DNA of 64,000 nucleotides from Chiayiivirga flava (GTDB lineage Bacteria; Pseudomonadota; Gammaproteobacteria; Xanthomonadales; Xanthomonadaceae), in NCBI RefSeq assembly GCF_014202825.1, contig NZ_JACHHP010000002.1, forward strand, positions 186,001 to 250,000, read 5' to 3'. Below, in pieces: positions 22,358 to 33,403 of the stretch. Each line of letters begins with the position of its first letter. The stretch's first letter is position 1. The notes under the pieces are model-generated. The model was not told the DNA's origin. It worked only from the letters and a program-made list of their open reading frames with translations, and did not search any database. Made by a program: the position numbers and the translations under genes.

Positions 22358-22840
22358 ATGAGCGTGCGGGGCAAGAGTGGGTGGATGGCGCTGATCGCGC
22401 TGGCGATGACGGCACTCGGCGGCTGCGCGGGTGCGACGGGGCCGTGGGTCGAGCTCGGGGGCCAGCGGTTTTTCGTGGAGATCGCGGACAGCGACGAGGA
22501 GCGCGCGCGCGGCCTGATGTTCCGCGACACGATGGCGCGGGATCGCGGAATGCTGTTCCTGTTCGAGCGACAGGAACCGCAGGCGTTCTGGATGCGCAAT
22601 ACGCGCATTCCGCTCGACATCTTCTACTTCGACGCACAACGCCGGCTGGTGTCGGTCGCGGCCGGCGTGCCGCCGTGCACCACGCCGCGCTGTCCGTCGT
22701 ATCCGAGCGCGGGGCCGGCGCAGTATGTGCTGGAGCTCAATGCGGGATTGTCGCGCGAGTTGAAGACCGTCGCGGGCGATGCCATCACGTTTTCGCCCGA
22801 CATCGACGCGCAGCTCGCCGGTTCCCTTGATTCACGCTAG
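22358..22840 (+). CDS. DUF192 family lipoprotein
   Basis: Protein of 160 residues with a lipoprotein signal (MALIALAMTALGGC) and a DUF192 core: EIADSDEERARGLMFRD, GMLFLFERQEPQAFWMRNT, IPLDIFYFDAQRRLV and the C-terminal YVLELNAGLS. The family is small, beta-rich and usually periplasmic or extracellular, with no established enzymatic activity. The start at 22358 is preferred to an upstream ATG that lies inside the rrn promoter region. It is followed after 12 bases by the SirB1-like gene. Confidence 0.9.
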   Translation: MSVRGKSGWMALIALAMTALGGCAGATGPWVELGGQRFFVEIADSDEERARGLMFRDTMARDRGMLFLFERQEPQAFWMRNTRIPLDIFYFDAQRRLVSVAAGVPPCTTPRCPSYPSAGPAQYVLELNAGLSRELKTVAGDAITFSPDIDAQLAGSLDSR

Positions 22841-22852
22841 GACGCAACCCAC

Positions 22853-23707
22853 GTGAACGCCATGGATCTCCGCCGCCAGACCGCCGAATGGGACGCGTTG
22901 TGCACGCTGCCCGACGACGACATTCCGTTGCTGCGCGCGACGCTGCTGATCGCCAGCGACGAGTACCCGGACCTGGACGTGGCGGCGTACGAATCGATCT
23001 GCTCGGGTTACGAGCGCGAACTTGCGCCGACCGTCGAGGCGCTCGACGAGCCGCAGGCCAAGCTTGCGCGGATCAATCGCTACCTGTTCGACGAGCTCGG
23101 CTTCACCGGCAACCAGAACGACTACTACGATCCGCGCAACAGCTACCTCAACGATGTGCTCGATCGCAAGCTCGGCATCCCGATCAGCCTGGGCGTGGTG
23201 CAGATGGAGCTGGCGCGGCGCATGGGCGTACCGCTGGAAGGCGTCTCGTTTCCCGGGCATTTCCTCGTGCGGTTGCCGGTGGACGGCGGGCTGCTGGTGC
23301 TCGATCCGTACCACAAGGGCCGGTCGATCGATGCGCAGGAGCTGAAGCTGCGCGCGCGCCCGCACCTGGGCGGCAACGACATCGACGACCAGCAATTGCT
23401 GCAGATCCTCTCGCCGGCGAGTCACCGCGCGATCCTCACGCGCATGCTGCGCAATCTCAAGGGGCTCTACGCCGAGCGCGAAACCTGGGACAAGGCGCTG
23501 CGCTGCGCGGACCGGCTGGTGCGGCTGGATCCGAACGGCGCGGACGAGGTCCGCGATCGCGGTCAGCTGTACGCGCGGCTCGGACACGGCAGCGCGGCGA
23601 GCCGGGATCTGTCGCGCTACCTGCAACTGCGACCGGAGGCCGACGACGTGGATGCCGTCCGCACGGCGCTGATCGACGCGGGCGCGGCGACGCCGCGGTT
23701 GAACTGA
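22853..23707 (+). CDS. SirB1-family transglutaminase-like protein with TPR tail
   Basis: Protein of 284 residues. The N-terminal two thirds match the SirB1/transglutaminase-like family: LFDELGFTGNQNDYYDPRNS, RKLGIPISLGVVQMELARRMG, and GVSFPGHFLVRL. The C-terminus is a TPR pair (ETWDKALRCADRLVRLDP, GSAASRDLSRYLQLRP). The protease Cys is replaced by Ser/Leu in this family, so catalysis is unlikely; the role is unknown. A GTG at 22853 has TAGGA about ten bases upstream; an ATG at 22862 is an equally possible start. Confidence 0.88.
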   Translation: MNAMDLRRQTAEWDALCTLPDDDIPLLRATLLIASDEYPDLDVAAYESICSGYERELAPTVEALDEPQAKLARINRYLFDELGFTGNQNDYYDPRNSYLNDVLDRKLGIPISLGVVQMELARRMGVPLEGVSFPGHFLVRLPVDGGLLVLDPYHKGRSIDAQELKLRARPHLGGNDIDDQQLLQILSPASHRAILTRMLRNLKGLYAERETWDKALRCADRLVRLDPNGADEVRDRGQLYARLGHGSAASRDLSRYLQLRPEADDVDAVRTALIDAGAATPRLN

Positions 23708-23725
23708 TGCGGCGCGGCGCCGGGC

Positions 23726-23905
23726 TCAGTCGATCTCGACCATCTCGAAGTCGTCCTTGGTGACGCCGCAATCCGGGCAGGTCCACGTGGCGGGTACGTC
23801 GGCCCAGCGCGTTCCCGGCGCGATGCCCTCGTCGGGCACGCCCCTGGCCTCGTCGTAGATGTATCCGCAGACCACGCACATCCACGTGCGATACGCCTCC
23901 GCCAT
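23726..23905 (-). CDS. Rubredoxin
   Basis: Small iron electron carrier of 59 residues. Four ligand cysteines in two knuckles: CVVCGY (Cys10, Cys13) and CPDCG (Cys43, Cys46), with the conserved [16 protein letters not shown] loop. In aerobic gammaproteobacteria it often serves alkane hydroxylase or oxidative stress; no partner reductase is nearby. Divergent from thiE with 72 bases between. Confidence 0.97.
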   Translation of the reverse strand: MAEAYRTWMCVVCGYIYDEARGVPDEGIAPGTRWADVPATWTCPDCGVTKDDFEMVEID

Positions 23906-23977
23906 GTTCGATCCTTGTTCGCGCCCGGTGGCGCCGTTGCCGGCATTGTCGCATCCGGGGCGGCGGGACGAAAACCG

Positions 23978-24591
23978 ATGACGGCGCGCGGTCTCTATCT
24001 GCTGACGCCCGACGAGGACGACACGGCGCGCCTGCTGCGCCGCGTCGCATCGGCGTTGCACGGTGGCGTCGCGTGGCTGCAGTACCGCAACAAGGCGGCC
24101 GATGCGGCGCTGCGCGCGCAGCAGGCGCATGCGCTGGCGGCGTTGTGCGCGCGCTTCGACGTGCCGCTGCTGATCAACGACGATGTCGCGCTGGCACTGC
24201 AGCTGCGTGCCGGCGTGCACCTGGGCGAACACGACGGCGACATCGCCGCGGCGCGGAGCGCACTGGGCCCGGACGCGTTGATCGGCGCCTCGTGTTACGA
24301 CGACGCGGCGCTCGCCACGCGCGCGGTGGAGGCCGGCGCGAGCTACGTGGCCTTCGGTGCGTTTTTCGCCTCGTCCACCAAGCCGCACGCGCGCCGCGCA
24401 TCGCTGTCGCTGCTGCGCGGTGCCGCGACGCTGGGCGTGCCGCGGGTGGCGATCGGCGGGATAACGCCCGACAATGGACGATCCCTCGTCGACGCCGGCG
24501 CGGATCTGCTCGCCGTCATCTCGGGCGTGTTCGACGCACCCGATCCCGCCGCGGCCGTCGCCGCCTACAACGCCTGCTTCAGGAATCCCGC

Positions 24592-24595
<4 letters not shown>
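23978..24595 (+). CDS. thiE: Thiamine-phosphate synthase
   Basis: Joins hydroxymethylpyrimidine pyrophosphate and thiazole phosphate to thiamine phosphate; cytoplasmic TIM barrel of 205 residues. Family landmarks: [50 protein letters not shown] and VAIGGIT near the phosphate site. The stop overlaps the hemL start (ATGA), so the two are translationally coupled. Confidence 0.95.
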
Positions 24596-25874
<1,279 letters not shown>

Positions 25875-25878
<4 letters not shown>

Positions 25879-26759
25879 ACGCGGACGCGCCGGACCGCGA
25901 CGTGCGCGCCGGCGTGTTCGAACGCGAGTTCCTCGCGGCCAGCGACACCGGTGCGCGCAATCGATGGTATCGGTGGATCTTCCATCACGACAGCGCCGGC
26001 GAACGCAACTTCGATCTGCTGCTGATCGTGGCCATCCTCGCCAGCGTGGCGGTGGTGATGCTCGACAGCGTGCCGCGCATCCGGGCCGACTGGCACCGCT
26101 GGCTGTATGCCGCCGAATGGGCGTTCACGCTGCTTTTCACCGTCGAGTACGCGATGCGCCTGTGGGTGGTGCGGCGGCCGTGGCGTTACGCGACGAGTTT
26201 CTTCGGCATCATCGATCTGCTCGCGATCCTGCCCACCTATCTGTCGTTGCTGTTCCTGGGCAGCAACACGCTGATCGTGGTGCGCGTGCTGCGCCTGCTG
26301 CGCATCTTCCGCGTGCTCAAGCTGGTCGAATATTCGAGCGAGGCCGGCGTGCTGATGACGGCGCTGCTCGGCAGCAGGCGCAAGATCTTCGTGTTCGTGT
26401 GCACCGTGCTGACCATCGTGGTGATCTTCGGCGCATTGATGTACGTGATCGAAGGGCCGGCACACGGCTTCACCAGCATTCCGACCGGCATGTACTGGGC
26501 CGTGGTAACGATGGCCACGGTGGGATTCGGCGACATCGCGCCGGGCACGCCGCTGGGGCGGTTCGTGACCTCGATCCTGATCCTGATCGGCTACAGCATC
26601 ATCGCCGTGCCGACCGGCATCTACACCGCGGAGCTCGCCAACACGCTGCGGCCGAAGCGCCGCGCAAGCGCCTGCGCGCAGTGCCGGCTCGCCGACCACG
26701 AGAGCGACGCGCAGCATTGCCGGCGGTGCGGCGCGGCGCTGCCGGCCGACGGCACCTGA
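25875..26759 (+). CDS. Voltage-gated-type potassium channel with C-terminal zinc ribbon
   Basis: Six-transmembrane ion transport protein of 294 residues. The S4 segment has regularly spaced arginines ([15 protein letters not shown], 135-149); the pore loop carries TVGFGD (215-220), a K+ selectivity filter variant with Phe for the common Tyr. The C-terminus holds CAQC (267-270) and CRRC (282-285), a CxxC-x11-CxxC zinc ribbon. K+ selectivity and voltage gating are inferred from motifs. Start overlaps the hemL stop. Confidence 0.9.
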
Positions 26760-26835
26760 GCTGCGCCGCGACGCGCCACTGTCGCATACTGACCTGCATT
26801 CGGCGCCAGTGGGGGCGCCGTCGACGGAGCCGACG

Positions 26836-27951
26836 ATGCGCCTTGAAACCCTTGCCGTCCACGCCGGCGGCGCACCGGATGCCGCCACCGGCGCGGTGAC
26901 GCCGCCGCTGCATTTCGCGACCACGTTCCGGCACGGGCCGGCGGGCGAACGCGTGGACGGGTACGAGTACCAGCGCGAGGGCAATCCCACCAACGACCGC
27001 CTGCGCGAAGCCATCGCCACGCTCGAAGGCGGCGCGGCGGCGCTGACGTTCGCGTCCGGCATGGCGGCGATGTCCGCCCTGCTCGAATCGCTGCCCGCCG
27101 GTGCCCGCGTGCTGTTCCCGGACGACTGCTACACCGGCACGCGCGTGCTGTGTGGCGAGTTCCTGCCGCAGCGCGGGGTCATGTCCGCGGCGGTCGACAT
27201 GGCCGACGCCGACGCGGTGCGCGCGGCGTGCGCCGACGGCGTTGCGGTGCTCTGGGCGGAGACACCGTCCAATCCGCGCCTGAAACTGTGCGACATCGCC
27301 GCGCTCGCCGACATCGCGCATGCGCACGGGGCGCTGCTGGCCTGCGACAACACGTTCGCCACGCCCGTGCTGCAGCGCCCGCTCGCGCTCGGCGCCGACG
27401 TGGTGATGCATTCGACGACGAAGTATTTCGGCGGCCACAGCGACGTGCTCGGCGGCGCGCTCGTCTTCGCGCGCGAGGACGCGCTGTTCGAACGCGTCGC
27501 GCACCGCCTGCACGTGACCGGCGCGACGATGGCACCGTTCAGTGCGTGGCTGACGTTGCGCGGCTGCCGCTCGCTGCCGGCGCGCATGGCGATGCACTGC
27601 TCGAACGCGCGGCGCGTGGCGGACTTTCTTGCCGGCCGCGGCGAAATCGAGCGGGTCAACTACCCCGGCCTGGCGTCGCATCCGGGGCACGCCATCGCCG
27701 CACGCCAGATGCGCGATTTCGGCGGCATGCTGTCGCTGGAATTTCGCGGCGGGCGTGAGGCCGCGTTGCGCTTCGCGGGACGGCTGAACCTGTTCACCAA
27801 CGCGACATCGCTGGGCGGCTGCGAATCGCTCGTCGAGCACCGCGCGTCGGTGGAAGGCGCAGCACCGGTGTCGCCGCAGAACCTGCTGCGGATGTCGGTG
27901 GGCCTGGAGCACATCGACGATCTGATCGACGATCTGCAACGGGCCTTCTGA
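26836..27951 (+). CDS. Cys/Met metabolism PLP enzyme (cystathionine gamma-synthase or lyase family)
   Basis: Trans-sulfuration family PLP enzyme of 371 residues. Motifs: YEYQREGNPT phosphate-binding region, SGMAAMSA, DNTFATPVLQRPLALGADVVMHS and the PLP Lys196 in HSTTKYFGGHSD, plus RMSVGLEHIDDL at the C-terminus. Sequence features alone do not separate synthase (metB) from gamma- or beta-lyase. ATG at 26836 has GGAG upstream; a start at 26809 would add nine residues. Monocistronic and convergent with argD. Confidence 0.9.
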   Translation: MRLETLAVHAGGAPDAATGAVTPPLHFATTFRHGPAGERVDGYEYQREGNPTNDRLREAIATLEGGAAALTFASGMAAMSALLESLPAGARVLFPDDCYTGTRVLCGEFLPQRGVMSAAVDMADADAVRAACADGVAVLWAETPSNPRLKLCDIAALADIAHAHGALLACDNTFATPVLQRPLALGADVVMHSTTKYFGGHSDVLGGALVFAREDALFERVAHRLHVTGATMAPFSAWLTLRGCRSLPARMAMHCSNARRVADFLAGRGEIERVNYPGLASHPGHAIAARQMRDFGGMLSLEFRGGREAALRFAGRLNLFTNATSLGGCESLVEHRASVEGAAPVSPQNLLRMSVGLEHIDDLIDDLQRAF

Positions 27952-27966
27952 GCCCACGCGGCCGAT

Positions 27967-29193
27967 TCAGGCGACGACGAAGGCCGTCAACGCCGCACGC
28001 AGGCGGAGCAAGCCGTCGGCGATGTCCTCGTCGCGGATGTTCAGCGCCGGCACGAAACGCAGCACGTCCGGTCCGGCCTGCAGCAGCAGCAGGCCTTCGC
28101 GCGCAGCGTAGTCGAGGATGTCGCTGGCGCGGCCGGCGTAGCGCGGCCTGAGCACGGCGCCGAGCATCAAGCCGCGGCCGCGCAGTTCGCCGAAGAGATC
28201 GAACTCCCGGCCGAGCGCGCCGAGACCATCGCGCAGCGCCTGCGACTGCCGCGCGACGTTGGCGAGCAGCGCCGGCGACGACAGCTTGCGCAGTGCCACG
28301 CGCGCGACGGACGCCGCCAGCGGATTGCCGCCGAACGTGGTGCCGTGCGCGCCGAATTGCAGGGTGGTGGCGGCGCGTTCGCCGACCAGCATCGCGCCGA
28401 TCGGAAAGCCGCAGCCCAGGCCCTTCGCAAGCGTCATCACGTCCGGCGCGATGCCGTCCCACTGGTGCGCCCACAGCGTGCCGGTGCGGCCGACGCCGCT
28501 CTGGATTTCGTCGAGCACGAGCAGTGCGCCGCGCGCGTCGCAGCGCGCGCGCAGGTGCCGGAGGAAACCGTCGGCCGCGGGCACCACGCCGCCCTCGCCC
28601 TGGATCGGTTCGACCAGCACCGCGGCCACGCTGTCGTCGAAGGCGGCGTCGAAGGCGTCGATGTCGTTGAAATCGCAGTAGCGGAATCCGCCCGGCAGCG
28701 GTTCGAAGCCATCGTGGTATTTCGGTTGCGCGGTGGCCGTGACAGCCGCGAGCGTGCGGCCGTGGAACGAGCCGCGGAACGTCAGGATGGTGCGACGCGA
28801 CGGATCACGGCCTTGGGCCGTGGCCCAGCGCCGCACCAGCTTGATCGCCGCCTCGTTGGCCTCGGTGCCGGAGTTGCAGAAGAACACGCGTTGCGCGAAG
28901 CCGCTCGCCTGCACCAGTTCTTCGGCCAGGCGCAGCGGCGGTTCGCTGTGGAAGACGTTGCTCGTGTGCCAGAGCCGGCCGGCCTGCGCGACGAGCGCGG
29001 CAACGATGTCCGGATCGCCGTGACCGAGCGCGCTGACCGCGATGCCGGCGGTGAAGTCGACGTACTCGCGTCCGTCCATGTCCCACACGCGCGAGCCCGC
29101 GCCGCGGTCGAGCACGAGTTCGCGCTGGCGGTAGACCGGTACGAGATAGTCGCGGCCACGGGCGAGCAATTGTGCGGTGTCGAGTGTGGTCAT
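27967..29193 (-). CDS. argD: Acetylornithine/succinylornithine aminotransferase
   Basis: Class III PLP transaminase of 408 residues, in arginine synthesis or catabolism. Landmarks: SNVFHSEPPLRLAEEL, FCNSGTEANEAAIKL, FRGSFHGRTLAA, LDEIQSGVGRTGTLWAHQ and PLP Lys257 in TLAKGLGCGFPIGA. No other arg gene is nearby, so a biosynthetic versus catabolic role cannot be decided. It is the last gene of a four-gene minus-strand run with gaps of 10, 10 and 27 bases. Confidence 0.9.
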   Translation of the reverse strand: MTTLDTAQLLARGRDYLVPVYRQRELVLDRGAGSRVWDMDGREYVDFTAGIAVSALGHGDPDIVAALVAQAGRLWHTSNVFHSEPPLRLAEELVQASGFAQRVFFCNSGTEANEAAIKLVRRWATAQGRDPSRRTILTFRGSFHGRTLAAVTATAQPKYHDGFEPLPGGFRYCDFNDIDAFDAAFDDSVAAVLVEPIQGEGGVVPAADGFLRHLRARCDARGALLVLDEIQSGVGRTGTLWAHQWDGIAPDVMTLAKGLGCGFPIGAMLVGERAATTLQFGAHGTTFGGNPLAASVARVALRKLSSPALLANVARQSQALRDGLGALGREFDLFGELRGRGLMLGAVLRPRYAGRASDILDYAAREGLLLLQAGPDVLRFVPALNIRDEDIADGLLRLRAALTAFVVA

Positions 29194-29220
29194 CGGGGAG
29201 GATACGGTCCGGAGGTGGGA

Positions 29221-30027
29221 TCAGATCGCTTGCGCGGCGTTGCTGTCGTGGCAGGCGACGAGGCATTGGGTGAAGGCGTCGTCGACGGCGAATGCGATGT
29301 CGTCGATCGCGACGACCGGATGGCCGACACCGCCGGCATTGCAGACGAACGCGCCGTCGAACGTCGCCAGCAGCGTGCGGGGGACGCTGCATCGCTGCGC
29401 CGCGATGCCGGCGCGCGCGAGGCCATCGCTCAGCAGGCGCATCGCGACACCGTCGAGCTGCGGCGCGTCCGGCCACACGATGCGGTCGTCGGCGCGGAAG
29501 CCGATGTTCCAGACCGTGCCTTCGGATATGCAATCGTGGCGATCGACGAACAGCGCATCGTCGAAACCGTCGCGCCGCGCCTGCGCGCGCAGCTGGATCG
29601 ACGCGAACGTGCCGACGTGCTTGATCTGCGGCAGGAAGCGTTCGTGTTCGACGGTGCACAGGCGCAGCGGCCGCAGGCTGCGTTGCGTCGGCGGCGACAC
29701 GCCGACGAGCACCGCGACGCGCGCCGGCGACGGCATCGCGTCGAGGCGCCAGTCGGACGGAAACACGGTGATGCGGACCGCCGCATCGCGCGTGCCGCCG
29801 AGCGCGTCGCGCAGCAGCATCCGCACATGCTGCGGGTCCAGATCCGTCGCGTACAGCGCGCGCGTGGCGTCGCGCAGCCGCGCCAGGTGCAGGTCGAGTC
29901 CGCGCACCGCGCCGCCACGCACCTGGAAGCTGGTGAAATGGCCGTGGTTGAGGCGCGCGACGTGCGCGAGCTGCGCCGCGGTTGCGTCGCCGCCGTCGAG
30001 ACGAAAACGCGGCGCGAACGTGCTCAC
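29221..30027 (-). CDS. Class IV aminotransferase-fold protein (PabC/IlvE-like)
   Basis: Protein of 268 residues of the fold-type IV PLP family. A Lys in QIKHVGTFASI (Lys136) is in the position of the PLP lysine, and ISEGTVWNIGF (Glu169) matches the E-G-x-x-x-N signature. The pyridine-binding residues suggest an aminodeoxychorismate lyase or D-amino acid transaminase rather than a branched-chain enzyme, but this is uncertain. It begins with a GTG (30027), 10 bases after the gloA stop; no alternative ATG is nearby. Confidence 0.8.
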   Translation of the reverse strand: MSTFAPRFRLDGGDATAAQLAHVARLNHGHFTSFQVRGGAVRGLDLHLARLRDATRALYATDLDPQHVRMLLRDALGGTRDAAVRITVFPSDWRLDAMPSPARVAVLVGVSPPTQRSLRPLRLCTVEHERFLPQIKHVGTFASIQLRAQARRDGFDDALFVDRHDCISEGTVWNIGFRADDRIVWPDAPQLDGVAMRLLSDGLARAGIAAQRCSVPRTLLATFDGAFVCNAGGVGHPVVAIDDIAFAVDDAFTQCLVACHDSNAAQAI

Positions 30028-30037
30028 GCGACGCCGT

Positions 30038-30457
30038 TCACCAGCTGCCGGTGTTGGGCATCGACAGCCACGGCTCCTGCGGCGGCAGGGCCTGGCCACG
30101 CTGCAGCAATTCGATCGAGATCCGGTCCGGCGAGCGCACGAAGGCCATGCGGCCGTCGCGCGGCGGACGGTTGATCTCGATGCCCATCGCCTGCAGGTGC
30201 GCGCAGGTAGCATGGATGTCGTCCACCTCGAAGGCGAGGTGACCGAAGTTGCGCGCGCCGCCGTAGTCCTCGACGTCGTAGTTATGCGTGAGCTCGATTT
30301 CGGCCTCGGGGTTGGCCGGCGCGCCAAGGTACACCAGCGTGAAGCGGCCGGCCGGGTAGTCGCGCCGGCGCGTTTCGACCAGGCCCAGGCCGTCGCGGAA
30401 GAACCGCAGCGAGGCCTCGAGGTCGGACACGCGGACCATGGCGTGGAGGTACTTCAT
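30038..30457 (-). CDS. gloA: Lactoylglutathione lyase (glyoxalase I)
   Basis: Metal-dependent isomerase of the methylglyoxal-glutathione hemithioacetal, 139 residues. Beta-alpha-beta-beta-beta repeats are visible: [27 protein letters not shown] and [19 protein letters not shown]. The metal-site His5, the Glu/His in ELTHN and the Glu in IELLQ fit. The C-terminal [10 protein letters not shown] tail resembles xanthomonad orthologues I recall. Between SDR and class IV aminotransferase with 10-base gaps each side. Confidence 0.93.
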   Translation of the reverse strand: MKYLHAMVRVSDLEASLRFFRDGLGLVETRRRDYPAGRFTLVYLGAPANPEAEIELTHNYDVEDYGGARNFGHLAFEVDDIHATCAHLQAMGIEINRPPRDGRMAFVRSPDRISIELLQRGQALPPQEPWLSMPNTGSW

Positions 30458-30467
30458 CGGGCGGCCC

Positions 30468-31286
30468 TCAGTCGAGGAACAGGTCGGGGAGCGGCGTCTG
30501 CGACGGATCGACGGCGTAGCGGTCGAAGCTGTCGACGCCGGCCTCGCGCAGCACCTCCTCGTCGATCAGGAAGCGTCCGGTGAAGCCCGCCGCGGGGCGC
30601 GTCAGCACCGCGTGCGCCGCGTCGGCGACGATCGCGGGCGTGCGGCAACGGGCGAGATCGATGCCCGGGATCATGTTGAGCGCGTCGGTGGCGATGATGG
30701 TGCGCGGCCACAGCGCATTGATCGCGATGCCGCTGTCGCGCAACTCGGCGGCAAGCCCCAGCGTGACCAGGCTCATGCCCATCTTGGCCAGGGTGTAGCC
30801 GGTGTGCGGTCCCCACCATTTCGGATCGAGCGACGGCGGCGGCGCCAGCGTGAGGATGTGCGGATTCGCCGCGCGCCGCAGGTGCGGCAGGCAGATCTGC
30901 GAACACAGGAAGGTGCCGCGCGCGTTGACCTGCTGCATGAGGTCGAAGCGCTTCATCGGCGTGTTGTCCACGCCGTGCAGCCAGATGGCGCTGGCGTTGT
31001 TGACCAGGATGTCGATGCCGCCGAAACGCGCCACCGCGGCCTCCACGGCGGCGCGGATCTGGTCTTCCTCGCGGATGTCGCACTGCACGGCCAGGCCCTG
31101 TCCGCCGGCGGCATCGACCGCGGCCGCGGCCGAATGGATGGTGCCGGGCAATTTCGGATTGGGCACGGCGGATTTTGCCGCGATCACCACGTTGGCGCCG
31201 TCGCGCGCGGCGCGCTGCGCGATGGCAAGGCCGATGCCGCGCGAGGCGCCGGTGATGAAGAGGGTCTTGCCGTGCAGATCGGGCAT
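30468..31286 (-). CDS. Short-chain dehydrogenase/reductase (HSDL2-like)
   Basis: NAD(P)-dependent oxidoreductase of 272 residues. Cofactor motif TGASRGIG (12-19), NNAS (96-99), catalytic Tyr164 and Lys168 in YTLAK, and a Ser at 152 in the expected place. The stretch [18 protein letters not shown] is characteristic of the HSDL2-type SDRs, associated with fatty-acid metabolism. Substrate unknown. It is the promoter-proximal gene of the gloA-argD run, starting 98 bases from the divergent DedA gene. Confidence 0.9.
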   Translation of the reverse strand: MPDLHGKTLFITGASRGIGLAIAQRAARDGANVVIAAKSAVPNPKLPGTIHSAAAAVDAAGGQGLAVQCDIREEDQIRAAVEAAVARFGGIDILVNNASAIWLHGVDNTPMKRFDLMQQVNARGTFLCSQICLPHLRRAANPHILTLAPPPSLDPKWWGPHTGYTLAKMGMSLVTLGLAAELRDSGIAINALWPRTIIATDALNMIPGIDLARCRTPAIVADAAHAVLTRPAAGFTGRFLIDEEVLREAGVDSFDRYAVDPSQTPLPDLFLD

Positions 31287-31384
31287 GCGGTGTCCTCGAA
31301 GCGGTGAACGCGGCGGGAACATGCCGCGCCGTGGCCGCACAGTGTAAGCCGGAGTGGCGGTCCGCCCACCTATACTCCGCGCCC

Positions 31385-33397
31385 ATGGATTCGAGCACGC
31401 TGGACGCCCTGGTCGCCTGGATCGGCCAACACCCGATCGCCGCGGGCCTGGTGATCTTCCTCGTCGTGTTCTGCGATGCGGTGGTGATCCTGGGTGTGGT
31501 GGTGCCGGCGGTACCGATCATCTTCGCGGTCGGCACGCTGGTGGGCCTGGGCATCGTCGACGGTCCGTACGCCATCGTCTGCGCCGCGCTCGGCGCGTTC
31601 TGCGGCGACGGCATCAGCTACGTGATCGGGCACAGGTACGGCGACCGCCTGAAGCGCGTGTGGCCGTTCTCCAGGCACCCGGACTGGCTGCAGCAGGGCG
31701 AGGTGTTCTTCCGCCGGCACGGGCTCAAGGGCATCTTCATCGCGCGCTACGTGGGTGCGGTGCGGCCGTTCGTGCCGGCCATCGCGGGCATGCTGCGCAT
31801 GCCGGCGCGCCAGTACGTGCCGGCGAGCCTGGCTGCCGGCGTGAGCTGGGCCATCGTGTTCCTCGTGCCGGGCTGGATCTTCGGTGCATCGATCGATCTG
31901 TTCTCGGCCATCGCCGGCCGGCTCGCGCTGGTGCTGGGCCTGCTGCTGGCGTCGCTGGCGCTGATCTACTTCACCGTCGACCAGATCTACCGCTGGTTCG
32001 CGCCACGCACCACGCTGATGCTCGAACGCGCGCTGGCGTGGTCGCACCGGCATCCCGTGCTGGGTCGGTTCTCCGGCGCGCTGATCGACCCGAACCGGCG
32101 CGAGTCGGCTTCGCTGCTGCTGCTGGCCATTGCGCTGATCTTTGCCGGCTGGGCCTTCTTCTCGCTGCTGCTGATGCTCGCCGGCAGCGGCGATCCGCTC
32201 GGCGTGGACCTGGCCGTGCACCACGGCCTGTTCGGCCTGCGCACGCCGCTCGCCGATCACCTGATGGCGATGCTCGCCGCGCTCGGCGACTGGCAGGTGC
32301 TGGCGCCGGCCGCGCTGCTGGTGTTCGGCTGGCTGGTGTGGCGACGACGGCACACGGCCGCGTGGCATTGGCTGGCGGCGATCGCGTTCGGCCTCGCACT
32401 GGTGAGCACGCTCGGGTTCCTGCTCGACATGCCGAAGCCGCCCACCAACACCGCCGTCGCGGGCTTCAGCTTTCCGTCGGGCCCGGTGACGATGGCCACC
32501 GTGGTCTACGGCTTTTTCGCCGTGCTCGTGGCGCGCGAGTTGCCGGGGCGGCGACGCGCATGGCCCTACGCGCTGGCGGGCCTGCTGGTGACGATGATCG
32601 GCTTCTCGCGCCTGTACCTGGGCGCGCACTGGCTCTCGGACGTGCTCGGCGGCGTGCTGCTCGGCCTGCTGTGGATCGCGGCGCTCGGCATCGCCTACCG
32701 CCGCCGCGTGACGCGCTCGTTCTGGGTGCGACCGATTTCGCTCCTGTTTTTCGGCGCGGTGGCGGTGATCGGCGTGTGGCACGGCAACCGCAGTGCGGAG
32801 GCGACGCTGCAACGCTTCGATCCGCCGCAACTGCGTGATCCCGTCGCCACCGCCGACTGGTGGAACCGCGACTGGCAACGCCTGCCCGTGCGCCGCAACG
32901 AATTCCGCAACGAACGCGCCTGGCCGCTGAACGTGCAATACGCCGGATCGCTGAAATCGCTGCAGCGCCGGCTCGAACGCGCGCACTGGGAGACCGCACC
33001 CCCGGCCAGCTGGCAGGGCCTGCTGCGCACGCTCGACAAGAGCGCCACGCCGCAGACGCTGCCGGTGCTGCCGGCTTCGCACAACGGCCACGGCGACGCG
33101 CTGCTGATGACGCACGCCGGCCCGACGCCGGACACCCTGCTCGTGCTGCACCTGTGGCCGGCGCCGCTGCGGCTCGAACCCTCGCAGGCGCCGGTGTGGC
33201 AGGGCACGGTCGCCACGCTGCGGTTCGAGGAGCAGCTGCGCGTGTTCAACCTGTGGCGCCTTCAGCCGGACACCGGCGATGCCCTCGCCACGCTCGCGCG
33301 CGGTGTTCCGGGACTGCAGCAGCGCCGCGTGGAACGCGCGGGCGACGATGGCGCGGTGTTGCTGCTGCACCAGGGCAAGCCGCCGCGGGCGGACTGA
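31385..33397 (+). CDS. DedA-PAP2-LssY fusion membrane protein
   Basis: 670 residues. Residues about 1-210 are a DedA (VTT) domain with GDGISYVIGHRYG and FFRRHGLKGIFIARYVGAVRP; 230-460 form a PAP2 phosphatase-like domain with transmembrane helices; 480-670 correspond to the LssY C-terminal domain. PAP2 motif 3 SRLYLGAHWLSD (Ser408, His415, Asp419) is intact, but motif 1 is only PKPP (about 350-353, no RP) and motif 2 reads FPSGP where family members have PSGH (Pro367 for His). Phosphatase activity is therefore in doubt. It probably acts in lipid or undecaprenyl-phosphate transport. Confidence 0.88.
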   Translation: MDSSTLDALVAWIGQHPIAAGLVIFLVVFCDAVVILGVVVPAVPIIFAVGTLVGLGIVDGPYAIVCAALGAFCGDGISYVIGHRYGDRLKRVWPFSRHPDWLQQGEVFFRRHGLKGIFIARYVGAVRPFVPAIAGMLRMPARQYVPASLAAGVSWAIVFLVPGWIFGASIDLFSAIAGRLALVLGLLLASLALIYFTVDQIYRWFAPRTTLMLERALAWSHRHPVLGRFSGALIDPNRRESASLLLLAIALIFAGWAFFSLLLMLAGSGDPLGVDLAVHHGLFGLRTPLADHLMAMLAALGDWQVLAPAALLVFGWLVWRRRHTAAWHWLAAIAFGLALVSTLGFLLDMPKPPTNTAVAGFSFPSGPVTMATVVYGFFAVLVARELPGRRRAWPYALAGLLVTMIGFSRLYLGAHWLSDVLGGVLLGLLWIAALGIAYRRRVTRSFWVRPISLLFFGAVAVIGVWHGNRSAEATLQRFDPPQLRDPVATADWWNRDWQRLPVRRNEFRNERAWPLNVQYAGSLKSLQRRLERAHWETAPPASWQGLLRTLDKSATPQTLPVLPASHNGHGDALLMTHAGPTPDTLLVLHLWPAPLRLEPSQAPVWQGTVATLRFEEQLRVFNLWRLQPDTGDALATLARGVPGLQQRRVERAGDDGAVLLLHQGKPPRAD

Positions 33398-33403
33398 GCG
33401 CGG

